From positions 1 to 64,000 of the forward strand of contig CAWIGD010000038.1 of assembly GCA_963835165.1 (NCBI GenBank): a stretch of DNA of 64,000 bases, given 5' to 3'. Source of the DNA: VAZQ01 sp963835165. GTDB taxonomy: Bacteria > Pseudomonadota > Alphaproteobacteria > Rhizobiales > Xanthobacteraceae. The notes under the pieces are model-generated. The model searched no databases and was not told where the DNA came from. It saw only the letters and a list, made by a program, of their open reading frames with translations. The translations under genes and the position numbers were made by a program. This document shows positions 47,539 to 55,384 of this stretch, one piece after another (position 1 is the first letter of the stretch; each line of letters begins with the position of its first letter).

Positions 47539-48216
47539 ATGCGAGTGCTCTGCACCAACGGCCTGAAGACCGTGATGCTCGATCTGTCCCCCGATTTCGA
47601 GCGCACCATCGGCACGAAAGTGGTGATCACCTGGGGTTCGGCGAACGGCCTGCTGAAGGAACTCGAAACCGGCGCGAGCGGCGATCTCGCCATCCTGACC
47701 GCCGAGGCGATCGATGGTCTGATCAGGGAGGGCAAGGTGGTCGCCGGCAGCCGCGTCGATCTCGCCCGCTCCGGCATCGGCGTCGCCGTGCGCAAGGGCG
47801 CGCGCAAGCCCGACATCGGCACGCCCGACGCGCTCAAGCGCGCGCTGCTGGCGGCAAAGTCGGTCGCCCATTCCAGGACCGGGATGAGCGGCATCTATTT
47901 TCCGACCGTGCTGGCGCGGCTCGGCATTGCCGACGAGATGAAGCCCAAGATCGTGACGCCCGATCCGGGCACGCCGGTGGGCGAGGTGGTGGCCAGGGGC
48001 GACGCCGAGATCGGCGTGCAGCAGATCAGCGAGCTGCTGCCGGTCGCCGGCATCGAGATCGTGGGCCCGCTGCCGGAGGCGCTGCAAAAGATCACGACGT
48101 TTTCGGCGGGCGTGCTGGTGGCGGCGAAGGAGCCCGACGCGGCCAGGGCGCTGGTGAAGTTCGTCGCGAGTGCATCGCGGCCCCTGCTCAAGGACAAAGG
48201 CCTGGAGCCGGCATGA
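47539..48216 (+). CDS. molybdate-type substrate-binding domain protein without signal peptide
   Basis: A 225-aa type II periplasmic-binding-fold protein like ModA: MRVLCTNGLKTVMLDLSPDF at the first strand, GASGDLAILTAEAIDGLI, VDLARSGIGVAVRKGARKPD, and GDAEIGVQQISELLPVAGIE. It begins right at strand one, with no signal sequence, so it is predicted cytoplasmic unless translation starts elsewhere. AAAGGA lies before the ATG. The next gene is a paralog with a signal peptide. No ABC permease or ATPase is nearby. Confidence 0.85.
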   Translation: MRVLCTNGLKTVMLDLSPDFERTIGTKVVITWGSANGLLKELETGASGDLAILTAEAIDGLIREGKVVAGSRVDLARSGIGVAVRKGARKPDIGTPDALKRALLAAKSVAHSRTGMSGIYFPTVLARLGIADEMKPKIVTPDPGTPVGEVVARGDAEIGVQQISELLPVAGIEIVGPLPEALQKITTFSAGVLVAAKEPDAARALVKFVASASRPLLKDKGLEPA

Positions 48217-48266
48217 GACGAGGCCTAATCTGCCGGCAAGAAACATAACATCGAAGGGAGGATGTG

Positions 48267-49022
48267 ATGGGATCGAAAACCGCTGCCGTGGCCGCCTGTC
48301 TCGCTGCGCTGCTGGCGGGAGCAACCGCCGTGCATGCCGCTGACGTCAATGTCATCGCGTCCACCGCCATGCGCGAAGTCCTGGAAGAGCTTGTGCCCAT
48401 GTTCGAGCGCGCGAGCGGCCACAAGGTCACGCTCAGCTTCCAGTCCGGAGCGGTGTTGCCGGTCAAGGTCAAGGAGGGCGCGCAGGCCGATCTGGTCGTG
48501 ACCACGCCCGAGACCATCGACGATCTCGTCAAGGCCGGCAAAGTCGAAGCCGGCACGCGCGTGGATTTCGTCCGCTCGGGCGCGGGCGTGGCGGTGCGCG
48601 CGGGCGCCAGCAAACCGGACATCGGCACGCCGGAGGCGCTCAAGAGCGCGCTGCTTGCCGCCAAGACCGTCGGCTACAGCCAGGGTCCGAGCGGCGTGCA
48701 TTTCTTGACCGTGCTGGCGCGGCTCGGCATCACCGATCAGGTCAAGGCCAAGGGCGTCGTTCCCCCGCTCGGCCAGCGGGTGGGAACGCTGGTCGCCAAG
48801 GGTGAGGCCGAGATCGGCGTGCAGCAGATCACCGAGCTGCTGCTGATCCCCGGCATCGATTTCATCGGGCCGCTGCCGAAGGAGCTGCAGGCCAACATCG
48901 TCTATGCGACGGCGACGCCCGCCAACGCCAAGGAACGGCAAGCCGCCGCCGCGCTGGTGAAGTTTCTCTCCTCCGAACCCGCGCTGCCCGTGATCAAGAA
49001 GATGGGGTTGGAGCCGGGGTAG
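48267..49022 (+). CDS. molybdate-type periplasmic substrate-binding protein
   Basis: A 251-aa ModA-like binding protein with a clear signal peptide (MGSKTAAVAACLAALLAGAT, cleavage at VHAAD). The mature part parallels the preceding paralog: ADVNVIASTAMREVLEEL, GAQADLVVTTPETIDDLV, VDFVRSGAGVAVRAGASKPD, GEAEIGVQQITELLLIPGID. ATG at 48267 has AGGGAGG six bases upstream; a GTG at 48264 is possible. Ligand unknown; orphan with respect to ABC components. Confidence 0.88.
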   Translation: MGSKTAAVAACLAALLAGATAVHAADVNVIASTAMREVLEELVPMFERASGHKVTLSFQSGAVLPVKVKEGAQADLVVTTPETIDDLVKAGKVEAGTRVDFVRSGAGVAVRAGASKPDIGTPEALKSALLAAKTVGYSQGPSGVHFLTVLARLGITDQVKAKGVVPPLGQRVGTLVAKGEAEIGVQQITELLLIPGIDFIGPLPKELQANIVYATATPANAKERQAAAALVKFLSSEPALPVIKKMGLEPG

Positions 49023-49034
49023 CGTGTGGCCACT

Positions 49035-49192
49035 GGGTCCCGGGTCTCGCTGCGCTCGCCCGGGACACGAGGGGTGACGCCGAACGGATGACGGCGCGCC
49101 AGGCATACTGCACTCGTGCCCCGGCCAAGCGAGCGCCCGTCTTTTGCGGTGAGGTATCAACTCGCACGCAAGCGCGAGCCGGGGCCCAGGGC
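49035..49192 (+). repeat. 158-bp repeat, copy 1 (forward)
   Basis: Contains three blocks that recur, inverted and perfectly matched, at 53550-53707: a 34-bp block at 49035-49068, a 29-bp block at 49113-49141 and a 21-bp block at 49172-49192. The spacing between blocks is the same in both copies, so each element is 158 bp. Confidence 0.9.
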
Positions 49193-49210
49193 GACACGGA
49201 CAAGACCGCG

Positions 49211-50986
49211 TCACCGGTGCTGGGTGATGGTGTCCACCAGCGCGAGCCGGCCGTTCTTGACCTCGGCGAGCGCGCGCAGGAGCGCGGGGCGGATGTCCTG
49301 CGGCTTGTCGATCGGCCCTTCGCCGTAACAGCCCATGGAGCGGGCGAGGGCGGCGAAATCGGGCTCCGGACCGAACAGATCCATTCCGATATGGGCCTTG
49401 GTTTCGTCGGTGCCGCGCAGCTTGGCCATGCGGATCTGGTGCGCCCAGTCGTTGTAATAGGCGCGGTTGTTGTGCATCACCACCAGCATCGGGATTTCAT
49501 ATTTCGCGGCCACCCACAGCGCGCCGGCGTCGAACATCAGGTCGCCGTCGGGCTGGATGTCGACCACGATGCGCCCCTTGCCCTTGTGCGCGAGCGCGAC
49601 ACCAAGTGAAATCCCGATCTGGGTCGAGGTGCCGAGCTCGACGCCGGGATGGCGATAGGGCTTGTCGAAATCCCACAGCTTGCGCACCTGCTGCTTGAGG
49701 TTGTTGGCGGTCAGCACCCAGTCCTCGTCCTTGATCACCTCCCAGACCTCGAGCGCGAGCCGCGAGAAGGTGATCGGCGAGGCGTCCCAGTCCCGGCGCG
49801 CTTCGTCCTGCCACGTTGCCCAGACCTCGTCGTGGCGCTTGCCGACGGCGCGTTTGCGCGCGGCGATGCGAGCCGCGAGCTTGGCGTCATCGGCGATGCG
49901 CTCCTTGCAGATGCGGGTGAGCTCGGGGATGCCGAGCGCGGTGTCGCCCAGCGCCCGCACCGAGCACGGCTGCATGCGGCAATAGTCCATCGCCCACTTG
50001 CTGATATTGATCTCGCCGAAACCGATCTCGACGAAATCGCACGACGGCGGCGTGAGCTGTTCGCGCGTGCGCTTGGCGTTGTTGAGCTCGGTGAGCTGCT
50101 TCTCCCAATCGTTGACGTCGAGGCCGACGACCAGGTCGGTGTGCCGGAGCGTGTCCTTGTCCATGCTCAGGCACAGCGGGTGCTTGTTGGGAAAATTGAG
50201 CGCGTTGTTGACGTCCCACACCGCCGCGCCCGTGGTCTCGGCCAGTTCGACGATGCTTTCGAAACCGCCGGCGCGGCGGCCGGCATATTCCGCCAGCAGC
50301 AGTGGGTGCTCGGCCGTGATCAGCTTGTCCGCGATCGCCGTGATCGCCGCCGGATCCGGCGCCATCCGGGCCGGGGTCGCGGTCGCGCCGGCGGGAGGCA
50401 GCGGCACGTCGCGCGTGAGCGGCTCCTCCTGCAGGGCGGCGTCGTAGCACATATAGACCGGGCCTTGCGGCTCCGTGGTCATGATCGAATAGGCGCGGGC
50501 GAAGCTTTCCGGCACGCCTTCGATCGAGGTCGGCTGGTAGTCCCACTTCACGTAGTCGCGCACGGCGTTGCCCTGCACCAGCGCCGAGTGCGTCCAGTCG
50601 ATATGCGGCCGGCGCTTGCCCTCGTCCATCGGGCCGGTGGCGCCGATGATGAAGATCGGCACCCGGTCGATGTAGGCGTAGTAGATCGCCATGCAGGCGT
50701 GCAGCAGACCGACCAGATTGTGCAGGATCACCGCCATCGGCTTGCCGGTCGCCTTGGCATAGCCGTGGGCGATCTGCACCGCGATCTCTTCGTGCTGGCA
50801 CAGCATCATCGGCGGCTCGTTGCCGCCGTAATTGACCAGGGAGTTGTGCAGGCCGCGGAAGCTCGCGCCCGGATTGAGCGTGATATGCGGGAATCCGTAG
50901 CGCTTGATCAGGTCCACGATCACGTCGGATTGCCAGCCGCGGTAATTCTGGCCCGCCGCTTCCGCGCGTTCCGTTTGCTCCTGCAT
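49211..50986 (-). CDS. ThDP-dependent enzyme (acetolactate synthase / benzoylformate decarboxylase type)
   Basis: A 591-aa thiamine-diphosphate enzyme with N-terminal PYR domain (GFPHITLNPGASFRGLHNSL), activating glutamate near residue 66 in LCQHEEIAVQIAHGYAKATG, central domain, and C-terminal PP domain with GTSTQIGISLGVALAHKGKG and the cofactor motif, which reads QPDGDLMFD...VVMHNN instead of GDGS...NN. Decarboxylation or carboligation of a 2-oxo acid is likely, but the substrate is unknown. It is the first of four minus-strand genes bracketed by the inverted 158-bp repeats. A second ThDP gene is at 62789. Confidence 0.9.
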   Translation of the reverse strand: MQEQTERAEAAGQNYRGWQSDVIVDLIKRYGFPHITLNPGASFRGLHNSLVNYGGNEPPMMLCQHEEIAVQIAHGYAKATGKPMAVILHNLVGLLHACMAIYYAYIDRVPIFIIGATGPMDEGKRRPHIDWTHSALVQGNAVRDYVKWDYQPTSIEGVPESFARAYSIMTTEPQGPVYMCYDAALQEEPLTRDVPLPPAGATATPARMAPDPAAITAIADKLITAEHPLLLAEYAGRRAGGFESIVELAETTGAAVWDVNNALNFPNKHPLCLSMDKDTLRHTDLVVGLDVNDWEKQLTELNNAKRTREQLTPPSCDFVEIGFGEINISKWAMDYCRMQPCSVRALGDTALGIPELTRICKERIADDAKLAARIAARKRAVGKRHDEVWATWQDEARRDWDASPITFSRLALEVWEVIKDEDWVLTANNLKQQVRKLWDFDKPYRHPGVELGTSTQIGISLGVALAHKGKGRIVVDIQPDGDLMFDAGALWVAAKYEIPMLVVMHNNRAYYNDWAHQIRMAKLRGTDETKAHIGMDLFGPEPDFAALARSMGCYGEGPIDKPQDIRPALLRALAEVKNGRLALVDTITQHR

Positions 50987-51065
50987 CGGCGCGCCCCCTT
51001 TCGACCCTGCCCAGTTTACGGCGACAGCGAGCTGCGCTGTGCGAAAACGGTATGATCACCGCAAC

Positions 51066-52109
51066 CTAATGCCGGATGAAGTCCGCCGCCTTGTCGGCGA
51101 GCGCCTTGGGCGTCTGGTAGATGTCCTTCACCAGCTGCTCGACCTCCTCGCCGGAAACAGGATTGATCTCCAACTGCGATTTCTCGGCATCGGCGAGGAA
51201 CTCGGGGTCCTTCATGGTGTTCATGAAGGCCTTGCGCAGCGCGTCGGCACGGTCCTTCGGCACCCCAGGCGGGGCGAGATAGGGCCGTCCCATCACCTGG
51301 CGCGCGAAGATCAGCTTGAAGATCTGCTGCTGGTCCTCGCTCTTGGCGAAGTCCATGATCAGCGGAACGTCGGGCAGATCGGGATGCTTGCTGAGCGACA
51401 GCTGCACCAGGATGATGATCGACTTGTCGTCGATCCAGCGCTTGTGCGTCGCCAGCACGCTCGACCACGACCAGCCGCAGCGGCCCTTCACCTCGCCGCG
51501 CTCCATCGCAAGCGTCACGTCGTTGCCGCCGGGATAGCCGGTGACGATCTTGAATTTCGTGCCGAGCACGCCGTTGAGAATGCGCGGAAACTGGTCGGTG
51601 TCGGCGGCCTGGCCGGTGCCGCCGACGATCAGCTCCTTGGTCAGGGTGTCCTCGAGCTTGGTGACGCCGCTCGTTTTCCAGGCGACGCAGATGCTGACTT
51701 CGTTGTTGGCGCTGCCGATCCAGGTGAACTTGTCGGCCTGGAACTGGGCACCTTTGGAGCCGAGCAGCGGATCGAACGGGGTACCGCGGCCGATGGTGGC
51801 CAGCGCGGTGCCGTCCTTGGGCGCGACATTGTAGAGCCAGTTGGCGAGCCGCAGGCTGCCGGCACCTTCCAGATTCTTGGGCACGATGGTGGGATTGCCG
51901 GGGATGTGCTTGCCGAGATGACGGGCCAGCACGCGCGCGTAGAGGTCATACGCGCCGCCGACGCTGTAGCCGATATAGAGGTCGACATTGCGGCCCTTGT
52001 AGAACGCCGCCGGGTCCTGCGCGGATGCGATCGGCGGGGCGAACAGGCTCGTCGCCAACAATATGAGGACCGCTGCCGCGCCGCGGCGGGCCCAGTTCCC
52101 AATACGCAT
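51066..52109 (-). CDS. TTT-type (TctC/Bug) solute-binding protein
   Basis: A 347-aa periplasmic binding protein, signal peptide ending near IASAQD (residue 31). FYKGRNVDLYIGYSVGGAYD is the ligand-loop start and VPKNLEGAGSLRLANWLYNV the conserved second region. No TctA/TctB permease genes are in the window, as usual for the many orphan Bug proteins in this group. Likely ligand is a carboxylate. It shares orientation with the ThDP enzyme and cupin genes on either side. Confidence 0.9.
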   Translation of the reverse strand: MRIGNWARRGAAAVLILLATSLFAPPIASAQDPAAFYKGRNVDLYIGYSVGGAYDLYARVLARHLGKHIPGNPTIVPKNLEGAGSLRLANWLYNVAPKDGTALATIGRGTPFDPLLGSKGAQFQADKFTWIGSANNEVSICVAWKTSGVTKLEDTLTKELIVGGTGQAADTDQFPRILNGVLGTKFKIVTGYPGGNDVTLAMERGEVKGRCGWSWSSVLATHKRWIDDKSIIILVQLSLSKHPDLPDVPLIMDFAKSEDQQQIFKLIFARQVMGRPYLAPPGVPKDRADALRKAFMNTMKDPEFLADAEKSQLEINPVSGEEVEQLVKDIYQTPKALADKAADFIRH

Positions 52110-52126
52110 GCGTTACTCCCTGAACC

Positions 52127-52705
52127 TCACCCGGCCTGTTTCTGTTCAGGCTCGAATCCCGGGGCGTTCTCGACCTGGTCGAACCAGTCGAAGCCCATCT
52201 CCTTGACCATGCGGTTGCTCATCATGATGAGCCGCGCGTCTTCGGTCGCGAAATGCTGGTGCGAGGTGAAGGGCGGGATGTAGATGAAGTCGCCGCGCTT
52301 CCACTCGAACTTCTTGGGCACGTCGGCCCATTCCCATTTGAAGGCATCGAGGCAGTCGAACTTCAAATCCCAGTGCAGATCGTGGCCGGCGCCTTCAGCC
52401 ACGAAGATGATCTCCTCCCACATGTGCCGGTGCTTGCCCGAGCGTTCGCCGGCCTTGAGGAACTGCATATAGGCTTCGACGCAGCATTCGCGGGTGTTCA
52501 GGCGATGATGGACGAGATGCTTGATCAGTCCGTCCGACGAACGCTCCCACGGCATGTCCTCGGCTTTGACGACGTTGGTCCGCGTCTCGTAGCTCTTGCG
52601 GAACGCCTGCGAGGCCGCGATGTCGTCGGCGTGGAACGTGCAGGTGTTCGATCCGGAATGCGCCGGCTCTTTGTCGCCCTGTGACCCTTTATCGTCCAAT
52701 GACAT
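52127..52705 (-). CDS. single-domain cupin, complete metal site
   Basis: A 192-aa cupin. Motif 1 is GKHRHMWEEIIFVAEGAG with His92, His94 and Glu98; motif 2 is KRGDFIYIPPFTSHQHF with His149. All four usual metal ligands are present, so a dioxygenase or isomerase activity is plausible. It lies 17 bp upstream of the binding-protein gene in transcription order and 63 bp after the second cupin, forming one operon-like run. Confidence 0.85.
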   Translation of the reverse strand: MSLDDKGSQGDKEPAHSGSNTCTFHADDIAASQAFRKSYETRTNVVKAEDMPWERSSDGLIKHLVHHRLNTRECCVEAYMQFLKAGERSGKHRHMWEEIIFVAEGAGHDLHWDLKFDCLDAFKWEWADVPKKFEWKRGDFIYIPPFTSHQHFATEDARLIMMSNRMVKEMGFDWFDQVENAPGFEPEQKQAG

Positions 52706-52768
52706 GCGCCGTCCTCATGCTTTGCTCAACGTGCCTTGCTCAACGTCGTCCCGCCGATATCGCCTCGC

Positions 52769-53368
52769 TCAAAGGTCGTCCGGCGGCGTGTACTCGGTCT
52801 GACCCGCCGGCAGTTCTTCCGGCGGCCATTCCACGATCTTCTGGAACAGGAGATGCATGAACAGGAACAGCGGCTTGGCCTTGAACACCAGCAGGATCGC
52901 TTCCTCTTCGGGGTCGTCGTTGAAGTGCTGGTGGACGCAGCCGTTCTCCACGATCATCACGTCGCCGGCCTTCCAGGGAATGTGCCGGCCGTCGTGGACG
53001 TCATGGCCGCGGCCCTTGAGCACGTAGAATACCGCGCTGTTGAGGTGGCCGTGCTTCTGGCCATAGGCGCCCGGCGCATAGGCCTCGATATGCGTCTCGA
53101 GCGACTGGGTGACGGCGGAGGCTTTCGGGCTGATGATGTGCTTGCCGTACTGGCCGGGACCGCCCTTCCAGGGCACGTCCTGCGAGGAGTAGACCCGCTT
53201 CTCCTCCAGCAGCGCCTTGTACAGATGGCTATAGGTGCCTTCGAGCGCCCGCACGAAGGTGCGCTTCTTGGCCCAGCGCTCCCATTTCTCGTGCTTCTTC
53301 TCTTCGGCGTACTCGTCGGGCTGGTTGTGACCGATGCCCGGCCGTACCTGTTCGTACATCCCTGTCAT
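52769..53368 (-). CDS. single-domain cupin, incomplete metal site
   Basis: A 199-aa cupin. Motif 1 reads AYGQKHGHLNSAVFYVLKGR with His106 and His108, but the usual glutamate position is Ala112; motif 2 is KAGDVMIVENGCVHQHF with His146. The metal site is thus three-ligand or altered. The long N-terminal segment (HEKWERWAKKRTFVRALEGT) is charged and helical. It is the most upstream gene of the four-gene bracketed run. Confidence 0.85.
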   Translation of the reverse strand: MTGMYEQVRPGIGHNQPDEYAEEKKHEKWERWAKKRTFVRALEGTYSHLYKALLEEKRVYSSQDVPWKGGPGQYGKHIISPKASAVTQSLETHIEAYAPGAYGQKHGHLNSAVFYVLKGRGHDVHDGRHIPWKAGDVMIVENGCVHQHFNDDPEEEAILLVFKAKPLFLFMHLLFQKIVEWPPEELPAGQTEYTPPDDL

Positions 53369-53549
53369 TCCGGCGCCTCCCTCGAATCGGCTGCGCGTGG
53401 GCGATCCGTACCGCCCGTCGTTGCAAGCGAGCTTTGATGGCCGTGTGCGCTGTCATTACGGGATTACGGCAGGGTGCGCAACGCTCGGCGGAGCGCGCTT
53501 GCTCAGCAAGCGCGGGCGACCGAGGGAGCGGGCAAGGGAGAGCTGTGTG

Positions 53550-53707
53550 GCCCTGGGCCCCGGCTCGCGCTCGCGCGTGAGGTTTGTGCCTCAGCGCCGG
53601 TGACGGGCGCTCGCTTGGCCGGGGCACGAGCGCGCGATGCGCTCGCCGCCGGTCGTTCCAAGGCAGCTCCCGCGTGTCCCGGGCGAGCGCAGCGAGACCC
53701 GGGACCC
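53550..53707 (-). repeat. 158-bp repeat, copy 2 (inverted)
   Basis: Inverted counterpart of 49035-49192. Blocks at 53550-53570, 53602-53630 and 53674-53707 are exact reverse complements of the three blocks there, with equal spacing; the DNA between blocks has diverged. Confidence 0.9.
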
Positions 53708-53766
53708 CGGGGGCCACGCACACCAGCAGACAGAGATGGAGCAGAGCGAGATAGCGCGAGCGAGCC

Positions 53767-53991
53767 CTACTCCGCCGCGTAGAACGCCGTCGCGCTGTGC
53801 TGCTTGAGGTCGCCCAGGGTGAGCACGCGGGCGCGAAGCTGCGCCAGCTTGCCGTCCTGCTTCAGCGCGCGGCCGCAGACCTTCTCCGCAGCCTCCTTCG
53901 CGCTCGCGGCCTCGACCTTTTTCCAGTTGTGCTCACGGCTCCATTGTCCGTTCGGCCAATGTTGCACCTGATATGTCCGCTGCGTCTGCAT
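53767..53991 (-). CDS. small hypothetical protein
   Basis: A 74-aa protein starting MQTQRTYQVQHWPNGQWSRE with GGGGA before the ATG. It contains AASAKEAAEKVCGRALK, and ends AFYAAE. No membrane segment; unknown family. Situated between repeat copy 2 and the aldolase gene. Confidence 0.55.
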   Translation of the reverse strand: MQTQRTYQVQHWPNGQWSREHNWKKVEAASAKEAAEKVCGRALKQDGKLAQLRARVLTLGDLKQHSATAFYAAE

Positions 53992-54101
53992 CGTGTTTCC
54001 CCGACGTTGATGCGAGGCGTGGGGGTAGAAATCGTTTCTGGCGACAATCGGGCTTCTCGCCGCAACGATTGTGATTTGTTGCTCTGTTCGGCGCGTAGCG
54101 G

Positions 54102-55112
54102 TCACGCTCGCGTGAAGGATGTCCTTGGCGCAACGCATTCGTGTGTTCCGCTCCCCACAAGGCGGAGCGGAGCAGACCGAGTTTGCCGCGCGCCGAGTCC
54201 TTTCAAGCAACGAGTTCTTTCAAGCGAGATGTGCCCTATGCCGCGCGCCGCTTCTTCTTCGCGCTGGCCTTCTTGCCCCGGCTTGCCGGGGCGCGCGCGC
54301 CGTGCCGGCGCCTTGGCCTGCGGCAGCCCCGCCGTTTGCGGCCGCGCGACCTCGGCCAGACCCTTCATGCGCGGCAGGCCGGCGGCGGCCCACATCGCCT
54401 CCGCCTTCTGCAGCCGCGTCACCCAGTATTCCCAGGCGCGCTCGACTCCGCGCGAGCCCAGGTTGTGGCCGCCGCATTTCTCCGCTTCGCCCGCCGACAG
54501 CGGCCCCAGCGTTCCGATCGCCATCGCGCGCAGCTGCAGCTCGGCGTTGCGGGTGGTGTAGATCGACCGGAACACGCATTCGCGCACCGACTTGCCGGCC
54601 AGCGACGCGCCGTGGCGGCGCAGCAGCAGCATCCAGTGCGGCCCCAGCGCGCGCGCATGCGAGGCGCCTTCCTCCGGCGTGCGCACCAGCAGATTGGTGT
54701 CGCCGAACTCGTCCCGGCTGTCCCAGAACGGCACTTTGGCGCCGAGCGTGCCGCCGAGGTGGAACAGCGGCACCAGCTCGACGCCGGTGGCACAGAACGG
54801 CAGCACCGACGGCGCGTGGTGGTGGCACACCGAGTTGACGTCCGGCCGCGCTTTGTAGATTTCGCCATGGATCACCATCTCGCTGTAGAGGCGCAGGCTC
54901 GTCGGCACCACCGGCTTGGAATCCAGCGTCATCTCCAGGATGTCGGACGGCTCGACCAGCTCCGAGGCGCGATGCCGCGAGATGAAGTAGCGGTTCGGAT
55001 CCTTGGGATGGCGCGCGCTGATGTGCCCGAACGCATCGATGATGCCTTCGTTGGCGAGAATGCGATTGGCGACGGCGAGCTCGTGACGCAGGTCGGCGAA
55101 TTGATCCGGCAT
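54102..55112 (-). CDS. class II aldolase/adducin-family protein
   Basis: A 336-aa reading frame whose first 230 residues are a class II aldolase domain: ELAVANRILANEGIIDAFGH, HISARHP, the zinc histidines in VNSVCHHHAPSVLPF and the third in LLRRHGASLAG. The fold serves aldol cleavage or decarboxylation of sugar or organic acids. Start 55112 (MPDQFADLRHE). Near 54285 a GGGG run probably carries one extra G: in the shifted frame the protein would end GKKASAKKKRRAA at 54236, whereas the frame as read adds about 60 arginine/serine-rich residues. Treat the C-terminus as unreliable. Confidence 0.82.
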   Translation of the reverse strand: MPDQFADLRHELAVANRILANEGIIDAFGHISARHPKDPNRYFISRHRASELVEPSDILEMTLDSKPVVPTSLRLYSEMVIHGEIYKARPDVNSVCHHHAPSVLPFCATGVELVPLFHLGGTLGAKVPFWDSRDEFGDTNLLVRTPEEGASHARALGPHWMLLLRRHGASLAGKSVRECVFRSIYTTRNAELQLRAMAIGTLGPLSAGEAEKCGGHNLGSRGVERAWEYWVTRLQKAEAMWAAAGLPRMKGLAEVARPQTAGLPQAKAPARRARPGKPGQEGQREEEAARGIGHISLERTRCLKGLGARQTRSAPLRLVGSGTHECVAPRTSFTRA

Positions 55113-55168
55113 GGATGTGGTTTCCTCGTTGGCGATTGAATCGTTGGGCGAGCCGTTGGCTCGGTGTG

Positions 55169-55333
55169 CTCCCTCTCCCATTTGGGGAGAGGGCTGGGGT
55201 GAGGGGGGAGCGACGAAGCGAGAGACCAAAACCCCTTAGCCCACCCCTCTCCCATCCGAACTCGGGTTTACCGAGTTCGGTACTTTAAGCTGGCCGAAGT
55301 CGGAAACATCCGACTTCGGCTGGGAGAGGGAGC
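55169..55333. repeat. palindromic repeat with nested double hairpin, copy 1
   Basis: Outer arms GCTCCCTCTCCC (55169) and GGGAGAGGGAGC (55322-55333). Nested inside the second arm are hairpin A, CCGAACTCGG/CCGAGTTCGG (55256-55280), and hairpin B, CCGAAGTCGG/CCGACTTCGG (55294-55319). The same A-B pair occurs in reverse orientation at 62659-62726. Confidence 0.85.
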
Positions 55334-55384
55334 AGACCGTGTCTGCCGCGAAGCCAGGAGCCGGATCTCACGCGTCCTCACGAA

